Assembly: GCF_002155265.1 (NCBI RefSeq)
Contig: NZ_CP021251.1
Location: forward strand, 186,001-250,000
Origin: Corynebacterium pseudotuberculosis
GTDB lineage: Bacteria > Actinomycetota > Actinomycetes > Mycobacteriales > Mycobacteriaceae
Length of the DNA: 64,000 nucleotides
Reading direction: 5' to 3'
This document shows, one piece after another, positions 9,167 to 16,974 of this stretch (within the stretch, counting starts at the first letter, position 1; each line of letters starts with the position of its first letter). The notes under the pieces are model-generated. The model was not told where the DNA came from, made no database searches, and saw nothing but the letters and a program-made list of their open reading frames with translations. The position numbers were made by a program, and so were the translations under genes.

Positions 9167-9202
9167 GTAACAGTCAGTAACAGTGCTGTTACCTACTGTT
9201 AT
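9167..9202. promoter_or_regulatory. Nested repeat operator upstream of glpT
   Basis: There are four half-sites: GTAACAG at 9167 and 9177, CTGTTAC at 9186 and CTGTTAT at 9196. The inner pair forms a perfect 16-bp palindrome and the outer pair is a near-perfect repeat; same-direction copies are 10 bp apart, about one helical turn. The block lies 84-119 bp upstream of the glpT start, between the response-regulator gene and glpT. Direct repeats of this spacing are typical for OmpR/PhoB-type regulators, so binding by the adjacent response regulator is inferred. Confidence 0.7.
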
Positions 9203-9211
9203 TAGGGGCAG

Positions 9212-9913
9212 TTATTTGTGATGGAAAATATATCCCTGGCCCCGTACTGACAGGATTGAATCTGCAGGTAAACCGGCATTTTCTAATTTCTTACGGAGGC
9301 GATACGTTGTTGACTTCACCATATTTCGGCCGCCCTGAGTCGCCGTGGTATCCCATACCTGATTAAGCAGACGTTTCACGCTAACCACCTCGTTCGGGTG
9401 TGAAACCAACGCCTGCAATAACTTTCCCTCTGTAGCCGTTGTATCCACCTTGCGACCATCAATCGCTACGGCATGCGTTATTGGATTTACCGATACCTTG
9501 CCAACAACAATCTCTTGAGACTCCTGTTGCACAATTCCACCGCTACGACGCACCACTGCTTGAGCACGCAACACCAGCTCCTTTGGTGAAAACGGCTTAG
9601 CCACATAATCATCCGCGCCTGCTTCAAGCCCCTCCACTCGATTATCCGTATCGCCAAGCGCAGTCAGCATAATCACCGGAGTTGCAGCAACATCCCCCGA
9701 AGCACGAATCCGCTCACATAATGCATAGCCGGAAGCGTCGGGAAGCATCACGTCTAAAATCACTAAATCGCACCGATATTCTCCAAGTAACTGCCAGCCC
9801 TTCTGTGCTGAGGCCGCCGACAACACCTCCCATCCCTCCAGCTCCAAGGCATAGGAAATAATCTGAACCATTTGTGGCTCATCATCAACAACAAGAACAC
9901 GGCGCCTATGCAT
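9212..9913 (-). CDS. OmpR/PhoB-family response regulator
   Basis: 233 residues. The receiver domain (about 4-118) shows the acidic pocket in VVDDEPQ, the phosphoacceptor Asp in DLVILDVMLP, Thr in MLTAL and Lys in YVAKPFSPKEL. A winged-helix DNA-binding domain follows (about 133-230, ending in the YRLRKKLENAG and VRGQGYIF segments). It overlaps the kinase gene by eight bases. It probably controls glpT through the repeats at 9167-9202. Confidence 0.9.
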   Translation of the reverse strand: MHRRRVLVVDDEPQMVQIISYALELEGWEVLSAASAQKGWQLLGEYRCDLVILDVMLPDASGYALCERIRASGDVAATPVIMLTALGDTDNRVEGLEAGADDYVAKPFSPKELVLRAQAVVRRSGGIVQQESQEIVVGKVSVNPITHAVAIDGRKVDTTATEGKLLQALVSHPNEVVSVKRLLNQVWDTTATQGGRNMVKSTTYRLRKKLENAGLPADSILSVRGQGYIFHHK

Positions 9914-10691
9914 GATAATTCTTAGGAAGAGTAATCAACACTGATGTTCCATGATCAGCGATAGAATCTACTAGCACCGACCCGCGATGCAACTGCACAA
10001 TTTTTTGGGTAATTGCCATCCCCAAACCCGCACCAGAGGGCACCCCAACCGGGCCCTGGCCTTGCGACTGCTCCTGACCAAATTGCGCAAACGGCACAAA
10101 CATATTCTGCCGCTGCCGTGCCGTCATTCCCGGCCCATAATCTGCCACAGTCACAATCACCCCAGTAGAACTCTCTTCAACCCCCACCACAATATCGCTA
10201 TCAGAGCCGGCATAACGTGCAGCATTATTCAATACATTCCACAACGCATGTCGCAATAACTGTGGATCGCCGTCAATCATCAAAGGATCCCCAGGGTCAT
10301 CCACCACAATTGGTACCTCACTCATAGCTCGCAACTCCTGGGCAGTACTACGCACCAACCCCCGTACGTCACACTGCGATACCTGCAAGGTTAGGGAACC
10401 GCTATTAAGCTTCGTCTGCAATAAAAAGGACTCTGCTACCTCAATCGCGCGCGTAGAATTCGCCCCAATGGTGGCCGCCAAGCGCTCACACTTCCTCGGA
10501 TCAGTCTCCTGACCCAATAGCTCTGCCGCCCCCTTAATTAAAGACAACGGAGTGCGGATCTCATGAGCTAAGATCTGCTCATCAGTGATCGCAGCCGTGT
10601 GGCCCCTGGCACGCCGGCGTATCACCACAGCCGTAACCAATGAGGCAACGCACGCCGAAGCACACGCAGTGAGAACCAGAGCCGCAAACAT
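9906..10691 (-). CDS. Sensor histidine kinase with a single membrane anchor and no sensor domain
   Basis: 261 residues. One N-terminal hydrophobic helix (about 2-24, LVLTACASACVASLVTAVVI) is followed directly by the dimerisation/phosphoacceptor helix HEIRTPLSLIKGAAELLG (His near residue 43). The ATPase motifs are the N box ALWNVLNNAARYA, G1 VADYGPGM, and the G2 stretch GAGLGMAITQKIV. No extracytoplasmic, PAS or HAMP region fits into this length; most such kinases have at least one. It therefore likely senses through a partner, for which the binding protein or GlpT encoded nearby are candidates. First gene of the kinase-regulator pair. Confidence 0.88.
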   Translation of the reverse strand: MFAALVLTACASACVASLVTAVVIRRRARGHTAAITDEQILAHEIRTPLSLIKGAAELLGQETDPRKCERLAATIGANSTRAIEVAESFLLQTKLNSGSLTLQVSQCDVRGLVRSTAQELRAMSEVPIVVDDPGDPLMIDGDPQLLRHALWNVLNNAARYAGSDSDIVVGVEESSTGVIVTVADYGPGMTARQRQNMFVPFAQFGQEQSQGQGPVGVPSGAGLGMAITQKIVQLHRGSVLVDSIADHGTSVLITLPKNYHA

Positions 10692-10764
10692 ACTAGATAA
10701 CCCTACCGGGGACCATCCGATTTGTTTCTGTTTAGGCGGAAAAGGAGCTTTGGATAATGGATGG

Positions 10765-10810
10765 TTATCCCCGGCTCAGTGCGCCTCTAAGAAGAAGGAC
10801 TGAGCCGGAG
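10765..10810. repeat. Dispersed repeat copy 2, forming a 10-bp-stem hairpin
   Basis: 10765-10794 is the second copy of the 30-bp repeat at 3987-4016. Here CCGGCTCAGT (10771-10780) pairs perfectly with ACTGAGCCGG (10799-10808) around an 18-nt loop. It lies between mrpG and the histidine kinase gene. On the plus strand GAGTTTTAG follows, so it can resemble a terminator in that direction. Confidence 0.7.
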
Positions 10811-10812
10811 TT

Positions 10813-11121
10813 TTAGTCTTGTTGTTCTTTAGCTACCCCATAGAGGGCCCGGCCCATGAGAAAGCTGCCGATAGCTAGGACGATGAGCAAACCGGCGATC
10901 GTGATGATCACGCGGATCAGGTTTCCCCACCAGAAGGTGCCGTTGCCGATGTCATTGATCAGGGAGGCGATCAGGATAAGGGGCAGCGCGATGCTTGTCG
11001 CAGTGCCCATAAGATTGGCTCGGGTGAGAGCATCTGGGGCGCGGAGCAAAGCGATGAGCGTGGTGATGATCAAAAATGACGCTATGAGAATCAACGCGCT
11101 TGCTGTTAAGTCATAAAACAT
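10813..11121 (-). CDS. mrpG: Mrp/Mnh Na+/H+ antiporter subunit G
   Basis: 102 residues with three membrane helices. The ALLRAPDALTRANLMGTATS segment between helices 1 and 2 is characteristic of MnhG/PhaG. It is the last gene of the six-gene Mrp operon; its start overlaps the mrpF stop by one base. The complex exchanges cytoplasmic Na+ for protons and supports pH and salt tolerance. Confidence 0.92.
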   Translation of the reverse strand: MFYDLTASALILIASFLIITTLIALLRAPDALTRANLMGTATSIALPLILIASLINDIGNGTFWWGNLIRVIITIAGLLIVLAIGSFLMGRALYGVAKEQQD

Positions 11122-11387
11122 TAGCGACGTCCCTTCGAGATGATGCGGGCTACCGACATCGTGGGCAAGATGCCGCCAACCAGTGCAGCGAGTAACGCTA
11201 TCTCATAATTGATCTGGGTGTGGTTGGCCATGCACCAGATTATGTAGAAGCCGATCATCGAATAAAACACCATGTCTGAGATCACTGCTCGAGTGAGCTG
11301 ATCTTTAGTACGGATCATCAGGATAATCGTGGCAATAATACCTATTGTGGTGGCAGCCATACCGATAGAGGAGGCGATGAGAAACAT
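11121..11387 (-). CDS. mrpF: Mrp/Mnh Na+/H+ antiporter subunit F
   Basis: 88 residues with three membrane helices. IRTKDQLTRAVISDMVFYSMIG after helix 1 corresponds to the conserved RxxDRxxAxD region of MnhF, and ILPTMSVARIISKGRR is the expected C-terminus. One-base overlaps connect it to mrpE and mrpG, so translation is coupled. Confidence 0.9.
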   Translation of the reverse strand: MFLIASSIGMAATTIGIIATIILMIRTKDQLTRAVISDMVFYSMIGFYIIWCMANHTQINYEIALLAALVGGILPTMSVARIISKGRR

Positions 11388-11806
11388 TAGTTGTCCTCCT
11401 TAAACACTGGTTTAGGTGAAGGATACTCCCATGTAGCCCGATCAAGGACTGCAGAAAAGTCAGGGTGCAGATCTTTAACATGAGGCGCAAGGGTCTCTTC
11501 CATATGCGCGAGATCCGCGAGCACCGAACGAGGATCCGCGCCGGCAACCGCATGAACAAGAAGGTAGCGCTGGTCGGAGGACTCTGCGGAGTCGTCTTCT
11601 TCCAGCGTGATCGACATGGTTCCAGGGGTGGCCGTAATCGACGCCGCAAAAACCGTAATCTGCCAATCCTTGGTTACTCGCAGTGGGTAGCGGACTACGC
11701 AAGGGTCTAGGTTCTTGCTGCCCGTGAGAGTGTCCTTAGTAAGAACCCAACCTGCTATGAGAACTTGGCCGACAAGCCAAAACGCGTATTTTATGGCGTG
11801 CAACAT
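11387..11806 (-). CDS. mrpE: Mrp/Mnh Na+/H+ antiporter subunit E
   Basis: 139 residues. One or two N-terminal membrane helices (YAFWLVGQVLIAGWVL) precede a soluble domain with TVFAASITATPGTMSITLEE, the conserved TPGT signature of MnhE. It probably helps assemble the complex rather than conduct ions. One-base overlaps on both sides. Confidence 0.9.
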   Translation of the reverse strand: MLHAIKYAFWLVGQVLIAGWVLTKDTLTGSKNLDPCVVRYPLRVTKDWQITVFAASITATPGTMSITLEEDDSAESSDQRYLLVHAVAGADPRSVLADLAHMEETLAPHVKDLHPDFSAVLDRATWEYPSPKPVFKEDN

Positions 11807-13344
11807 TAGCGGCCTCCTTGCAGTGTGTTATTAGTGGCAACACCTACCGGCGCGTCCTCTCCTTGGTGGAGGACGGCAGTGGAATAGGAGTGGACGTCGA
11901 GAAGCGACTCTGATGCGTCGTTTGTAGCAGTCACGAGCGGGCCTGCGAATAGGAACATCCCAAAAGAGATAACAATGAGAAAAGCGCCGGGGGCCAGCCG
12001 CAGCCACGGCACCCGCAGACTTTCGGGGATACGCTGGGGGTTCATCGGAGCACCCCAATAGACTTCGCGCCAGAGCCGCAGCATGGAGAGAAACGCCCCA
12101 AAACTAGCCAGGATAATGATCGCGATGACCAGCCAAGCCTGCCAAGATGCAGAATCCGCGATTCCTAGGATCAGGAATACCTTGCCCCAGAGCCCAGAAA
12201 ATGGTGGGAATCCAACAACTGAGAACGCTCCGGCCGCAAAGACCGCGGCCACCCAGGGATCGCGATGAGCGATCCCGGAGAGCTTAGACATCTTGTCTGT
12301 GCCATAGGTTTCCTCGACAGAGCCAGACGTGAGGATCAGGGAACCCACGGTGATCATGTGGTGCAAAGCATAGAGAATACCTGCTGCAATCACAGTCTTG
12401 GCGTTGTGAGATGCAAAGGCAAGAACAACAAGGATCATTGGCATGCCGTTGACCATCTGATAAGCCAAAACCCTGCGCATGGCGCCTTCTCCCAAACCGG
12501 AAAACGCTCCCACGATCATGGACAAGATGCAGATCGTGATAATGAGCCACACCCAGCGTGTATCCAAATCAAAAATCACCACGTAGATGCGCATCAGCAT
12601 GTACACAGCAACTTTGGTGTGCATGCTGGAGAATAATCCCATCACGCTGGAGGAGGTTGCAGGATAGGAACGCGGCAGCCAGGTATGAACCGGGAAAATA
12701 CCGGCTTTGATCACCATGGCTACAACGACGATCCCCATGGCTACCGTCACAGGGCCGTTTCCAGCGGCCGCACCAGCCAACGCGGCAATGTTTACTGCGC
12801 CTACAACGCCGTAAACGATAGCAACACCGATGAGCAGCAATGTGGAAGTGGCCAGATTGACCAGGACAAACGTGCGTCCAGCGCTTAACCGTGCCCACGT
12901 TCCGGTCATAGCCATCAGGCCATAGCTTGGCAGCAACATGACTTCAATGAACACAAAGAAGTTAAAGAGATCGGCGGTGAGCAACGCACCCATCACGCCG
13001 GTGAGCAGCATGAGCGACAGGGAAGAATAAAAACGCGATCGGGTTTCACCAACAACAATGGCAAACCAGTTGGAGGCAAAGGCTACGACGGAACACGTGA
13101 TGATCATGATCGCTGAGAAATGATCGCCAACAAAGGGGATAGCTACGCCGCCAACATACTTACCCACAGAGTGCGCAATGGTTCCGTGCTCAGATACATA
13201 AGCGAATAGCCACACACCTGCGGCTCCGGTTCCTATCGGCGTGATGAGGGCAAGAATATCGCGGAGTACACGCCACGGTGCGATCGCTGAGACAGCGACC
13301 AAAGCAAGCGGGATACCAACAAACAATGGAAGCACGTAATCCAT
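11806..13344 (-). CDS. mrpD: Mrp/Mnh Na+/H+ antiporter subunit D
   Basis: 512 residues with about 14 membrane helices, homologous to the NuoM/NuoN proton-pumping subunits. Visible signatures are the Glu in FNFFVFIEVMLLPSYGLMA, the Lys in VVAMVIKAGIFPVHTWLPRSYP and RRVLAYQMVNGMPMI. It is an ion-conducting subunit. ATG 13344 overlaps the mrpC stop (TAATG). The hydrophilic tail of about 45 residues is unremarkable. Confidence 0.93.
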   Translation of the reverse strand: MDYVLPLFVGIPLALVAVSAIAPWRVLRDILALITPIGTGAAGVWLFAYVSEHGTIAHSVGKYVGGVAIPFVGDHFSAIMIITCSVVAFASNWFAIVVGETRSRFYSSLSLMLLTGVMGALLTADLFNFFVFIEVMLLPSYGLMAMTGTWARLSAGRTFVLVNLATSTLLLIGVAIVYGVVGAVNIAALAGAAAGNGPVTVAMGIVVVAMVIKAGIFPVHTWLPRSYPATSSSVMGLFSSMHTKVAVYMLMRIYVVIFDLDTRWVWLIITICILSMIVGAFSGLGEGAMRRVLAYQMVNGMPMILVVLAFASHNAKTVIAAGILYALHHMITVGSLILTSGSVEETYGTDKMSKLSGIAHRDPWVAAVFAAGAFSVVGFPPFSGLWGKVFLILGIADSASWQAWLVIAIIILASFGAFLSMLRLWREVYWGAPMNPQRIPESLRVPWLRLAPGAFLIVISFGMFLFAGPLVTATNDASESLLDVHSYSTAVLHQGEDAPVGVATNNTLQGGR

Positions 13345-13799
13345 TAGTGAGCCTCCTTATTTATGTCATTGTCCGCATGGTGCTGGTGTGCGCGACGGGC
13401 GCGTTCGCGTACAAGGTGGGCCTCATCCTCGGCTAGTTCAGCGTTGGTGGTGGAGCGCCCTAGAGTCTGCAAAGGGGAGTCCTCATCGGCGACTTCTTCT
13501 GGTTCAGTATCGTCGGAGCGCCCCAGGCCAGACAGCGTAAGCATGTATGTGGTGGTTGCCATGGCAATGACAATGGCGGTGAGAACAAACGCCTGGGGGA
13601 CAGGGTCGGCTGCCACGCTGAGATCAGTGATGCTAGGGAAAGGTTCCCCGCGCCAAGCGGGTATTCCGATAGCCACGATCAGGAGGTTTGCGGCATGGCT
13701 AATCAGAGTCATGCCAATGACGATGCGCAACATGCCACGCTGGAGCACAAGGTACACACCACCGGCGGCAAGGATAGCGATTGTGAGTGCGAGGATCAC
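13344..13799 (-). CDS. mrpC: Mrp/Mnh Na+/H+ antiporter subunit C
   Basis: 151 residues starting at GTG 13799, directly after the mrpA stop. It has three NuoK-like membrane helices; GMTLISHAANLLIVAIG and QAFVLTAIVIAMATTTYML are the conserved segments. The charged C-terminal tail (about 105-151, rich in Glu, Asp, His, Arg) is longer than usual and probably cytoplasmic. Confidence 0.9.
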   Translation of the reverse strand: MILALTIAILAAGGVYLVLQRGMLRIVIGMTLISHAANLLIVAIGIPAWRGEPFPSITDLSVAADPVPQAFVLTAIVIAMATTTYMLTLSGLGRSDDTEPEEVADEDSPLQTLGRSTTNAELAEDEAHLVRERARRAHQHHADNDINKEAH

Positions 13800-16790
13800 T
13801 TACTTCTCCTCCTCTGCGGTAGATGATGCAGCGTTGAGATGGCGGTCGTTGTCTTCTCGGAGAGCTTTGGAAGCACGCTCTGCTTGCTTGGCCAATCGAA
13901 CACGTTCCGGCTCAGATGGCGGCAGATGAGGCTCGCCCCCGAAATCATCCAGGTGGCCAACCTTGGGCAGGGGAGTCAAAGGCGAATCCTCCCGGTTGTA
14001 GTTCAGATTCTCATAATCCAAGCCGGGGCGGAGGTAGCCACCTAGAGCGTTGATAGCCATGCTGACCATGCCCAGTACCGCAAGGTACACACCAACGTCA
14101 AAGATCATGGAGGTAGTCCAGTGTTGGCCAGCCCAATGCCCATGAATCGCATAGAGGAAGGAACCATGACTCAATCCCAGGAAACCTGCAAAAATAGCGG
14201 TTAAAATCCCTATGCCCGTGAGGTAAATGGGCGTGCGTACTGGGAAAATATGTTTATCGCGTGGGAATGAGAGATAGCTCAGCATCATGGCGGTACTTGC
14301 AACAAGAGCCGCGATAAAGCCGCCGCCTGGCGCATTATGGCCGCGCCAGAAGATCATGACAGACAGCACTATCAGCACTGGCACCAGTACTTTGAGCAGG
14401 ATGCGAAGAGGAATTGAATTGAGGTCCGAGCCGCTGAAAGGCGCCGGATGAGTGCCTTTGGCAAAAGGATAGCGAGGCATAGACGTAATCACTGCGGCAA
14501 TCACGATAGCGGCCATACCAAGGACCGAGAGCTCGCCTAAGGTATCAAACCCACGGAACTCAACCAGGATGGTGTTTACTACGTTATCCCCACCAGAAAT
14601 CTTGGGAGCCTCGTTGAGATACCACAGGGCTAGCTCACTGCGTTCATGCCGCGACAACAGCACCCACACTGAGAGGAACGCAAATAGGCCTACTCCAGTT
14701 GCCATAGCAATGCCAAGGGCCTTCTGGCTCTTGCGCGGTTTATGAAAGTGACTGGGCTGCTGGCGTACCACCATCATCATGATGACCACGGTCAGAGCCT
14801 CAACCATAAACTGAGTCATCGCGACGTCGGGAGCACCGAGCATGAAAACCTGCAGCGTTACGCCGGCGCCGACTACGCCGATCAGAACCACGCCGCTAAG
14901 ACGTTTCTTAGTACGAACCAGGGCAATCACGCCGAGCAGAACTATGGCCAAAGGTATGGCGTCATACCAGCGATCCGTAGAGATTCGGGCAGGTGCCGGA
15001 ATGCCATCTACGCCGCCACCCACAAGACCCGGCAATACGTAGAAAGCACCAAAAATAATAATGGTCAGGAACATATATGCCAGGTGGCGGGTAGGAGCAA
15101 TAGAATCCGCCATCGCGCCCATCGCACGACCCAGGCTAGAGGATCCTTGGTGCATGAGACGGAGTACATCATTGCCACTAGTTGGGAACAGCGGTCGACT
15201 ACCCAAAGCCATCCAAATTTGTTTGCGGAAGACAACTCCCACGATTCCTAAGACAAAAACCACCAGGGAAATAATGAAGACGAGTGATAGACCGTGCCAC
15301 AAGGCAAGGTGCGTGTGAGGGTCTTCTGCGACTACGTCCACGGCCTCAGAAATCGGAAGATTGAGATACCCCAGGGCAAATGCCAAGGGCAGTGAGAGCG
15401 CGCCGGGGAGCGCTGCGGGAAGCCATAGGGACACGGGTGCTTCTTTTACATGCGACATATCGCGGTCGCCGTCGATAAAGCCGTCGGCAACAATGCGTAC
15501 GGAGTACGTAAAGGTGAAGAGAGCACCGATACCCGCGGTGAGCAGGAGGACTACGATGCCAGCTTTGCCCAGAGGGGCTTCAGCCAAGGCTGCGAGAAGT
15601 CCTTCTTTGGACACAAAGCCCAGCATGGGGGGCACCGCGGCCATCGATGACGCCGCCAGAATGACAGATCCAAAGGTGAATGGTAGCTGCCTCCAGGAAG
15701 AACCTAGGCGGGATGCATCTCGCGTCCCGGTTTGGTGATCGATAACGCCGATGAGCATAAAAAGCGATGACTTAAACAGCGCGTGCGCAAGCGTATGCAC
15801 GAGTGCGGCAGCCAAGGCAAAAGGTGTGCCTACGCCGATGGTGGCTACGATCCAACCGAGATGGGAAACAGTGGAGTATGCGGTGAGTTTTTTTAGATCT
15901 GTCTTTTGAATCGCAAAGAATGCCGCCATGACAGCGGTCAGCATGCCCACCGTTATGAGCAGGAGGTTCCACGTTTGGTTGTTATGGAATACCGCGCTGA
16001 AGCGCATCAACACATAAATGCCGGCCTTTACCACGGCTGCAGCGTGTAGGAATGCAGAAACCGGGGTAGCTGCTGCCATTGCCTCGGGCAACCAGAAGTG
16101 GAAGGGGAACTGCGCAGATTTAGTAAACGCGGAGACTGCCACGAGCACACCCAAGACGGTGGTGAGCGCCGGTTTTTCTGCCCAGAAATCAGATACCAGG
16201 ATCTCATGAATGTTGGTGGTACCCGCTTGGGTGGCAGCAATTGCCATAGATACCAACAGCGTAAGGCCACCGATGAACGTCAATATCAGTGTGCGTTGCG
16301 AGCCTAATTCACCACCGCTGCCGCCAGACCTGGCGATGAGCATGAAGGAAGCAAGAGAAACGAGCTCCCATGCGATGAAGAGGGTGAAGACGTCGTCGGC
16401 AAGCACCAGCATAAGGATGGCTGCCATGAACGCAGTCATCAGGGTATAAAAGCTGGTATTCCCCGTTTTTTTAGGGAGGTAAGACGCAGAATAGATAAAG
16501 ACGATGGAGCCAATGACAAGGGCGAGGAGCGCAAAGAAAACGCTGAGGGCATCGGCTCGCAAAGCTAGCTGTATGTCGATGCCGTGGCCGAGCGCGTCGG
16601 GTATCCACGTGTACGTCCAGACGATCGGAGTCTCATCGAGTACAGCAGGGAGTTCCTTACAAAGGAGTCCAGCCGCGATGAGAAGCAGGGCAGCCAGCGG
16701 CCACCCGGCCTTTCTCTCGCAGACTCGGACGGCTACAGGTGCGCAGGATACCGTAAAGGCAGCCAGCACGAGAACTAACAATAAGGTCAC
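13800..16790 (-). CDS. mrpA: Mrp/Mnh Na+/H+ antiporter subunit A fused to subunit B
   Basis: 996 residues from GTG 16790. Residues 1-500 form the NuoL-like channel (FIAWELVSLASFMLI, TKSAQFPFHFWLPEAMAAATPVSAFLHAAAVVKAG as separate conserved blocks, LKKLTAYSTVSHLGW). About 600-760 is the extra MrpA domain. The C-terminal part, about 800-920 (VLIVLSVMIFWRGHNAPGGG and following helices), corresponds to the separate MrpB protein of Bacillus. This A-B fusion is usual in actinobacteria and explains the missing mrpB. It is the first gene of the operon mrpA-C-D-E-F-G. The tail after 925 is soluble and charged. About 185 bp upstream separate it from the divergent gene and should hold the operon promoter. 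Confidence 0.92.
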   Translation of the reverse strand: MTLLLVLVLAAFTVSCAPVAVRVCERKAGWPLAALLLIAAGLLCKELPAVLDETPIVWTYTWIPDALGHGIDIQLALRADALSVFFALLALVIGSIVFIYSASYLPKKTGNTSFYTLMTAFMAAILMLVLADDVFTLFIAWELVSLASFMLIARSGGSGGELGSQRTLILTFIGGLTLLVSMAIAATQAGTTNIHEILVSDFWAEKPALTTVLGVLVAVSAFTKSAQFPFHFWLPEAMAAATPVSAFLHAAAVVKAGIYVLMRFSAVFHNNQTWNLLLITVGMLTAVMAAFFAIQKTDLKKLTAYSTVSHLGWIVATIGVGTPFALAAALVHTLAHALFKSSLFMLIGVIDHQTGTRDASRLGSSWRQLPFTFGSVILAASSMAAVPPMLGFVSKEGLLAALAEAPLGKAGIVVLLLTAGIGALFTFTYSVRIVADGFIDGDRDMSHVKEAPVSLWLPAALPGALSLPLAFALGYLNLPISEAVDVVAEDPHTHLALWHGLSLVFIISLVVFVLGIVGVVFRKQIWMALGSRPLFPTSGNDVLRLMHQGSSSLGRAMGAMADSIAPTRHLAYMFLTIIIFGAFYVLPGLVGGGVDGIPAPARISTDRWYDAIPLAIVLLGVIALVRTKKRLSGVVLIGVVGAGVTLQVFMLGAPDVAMTQFMVEALTVVIMMMVVRQQPSHFHKPRKSQKALGIAMATGVGLFAFLSVWVLLSRHERSELALWYLNEAPKISGGDNVVNTILVEFRGFDTLGELSVLGMAAIVIAAVITSMPRYPFAKGTHPAPFSGSDLNSIPLRILLKVLVPVLIVLSVMIFWRGHNAPGGGFIAALVASTAMMLSYLSFPRDKHIFPVRTPIYLTGIGILTAIFAGFLGLSHGSFLYAIHGHWAGQHWTTSMIFDVGVYLAVLGMVSMAINALGGYLRPGLDYENLNYNREDSPLTPLPKVGHLDDFGGEPHLPPSEPERVRLAKQAERASKALREDNDRHLNAASSTAEEEK

Positions 16791-16974
16791 AGATCACTCA
16801 CACCCACAGATTCGGGGAATTTTTAGGTTTTGGTCAACTTTTTTCACGTTACCAGTGTTTGCTGTGTTTACTATGGTCAGGTAGGGCTTATGGTATATAA
16901 GTTTCTTATGCTTATTGGGGTGTTTCGGTGGGTCGTTAGCCGAAAAATCAGCTGGCTAAGTACATTTTTATAGT

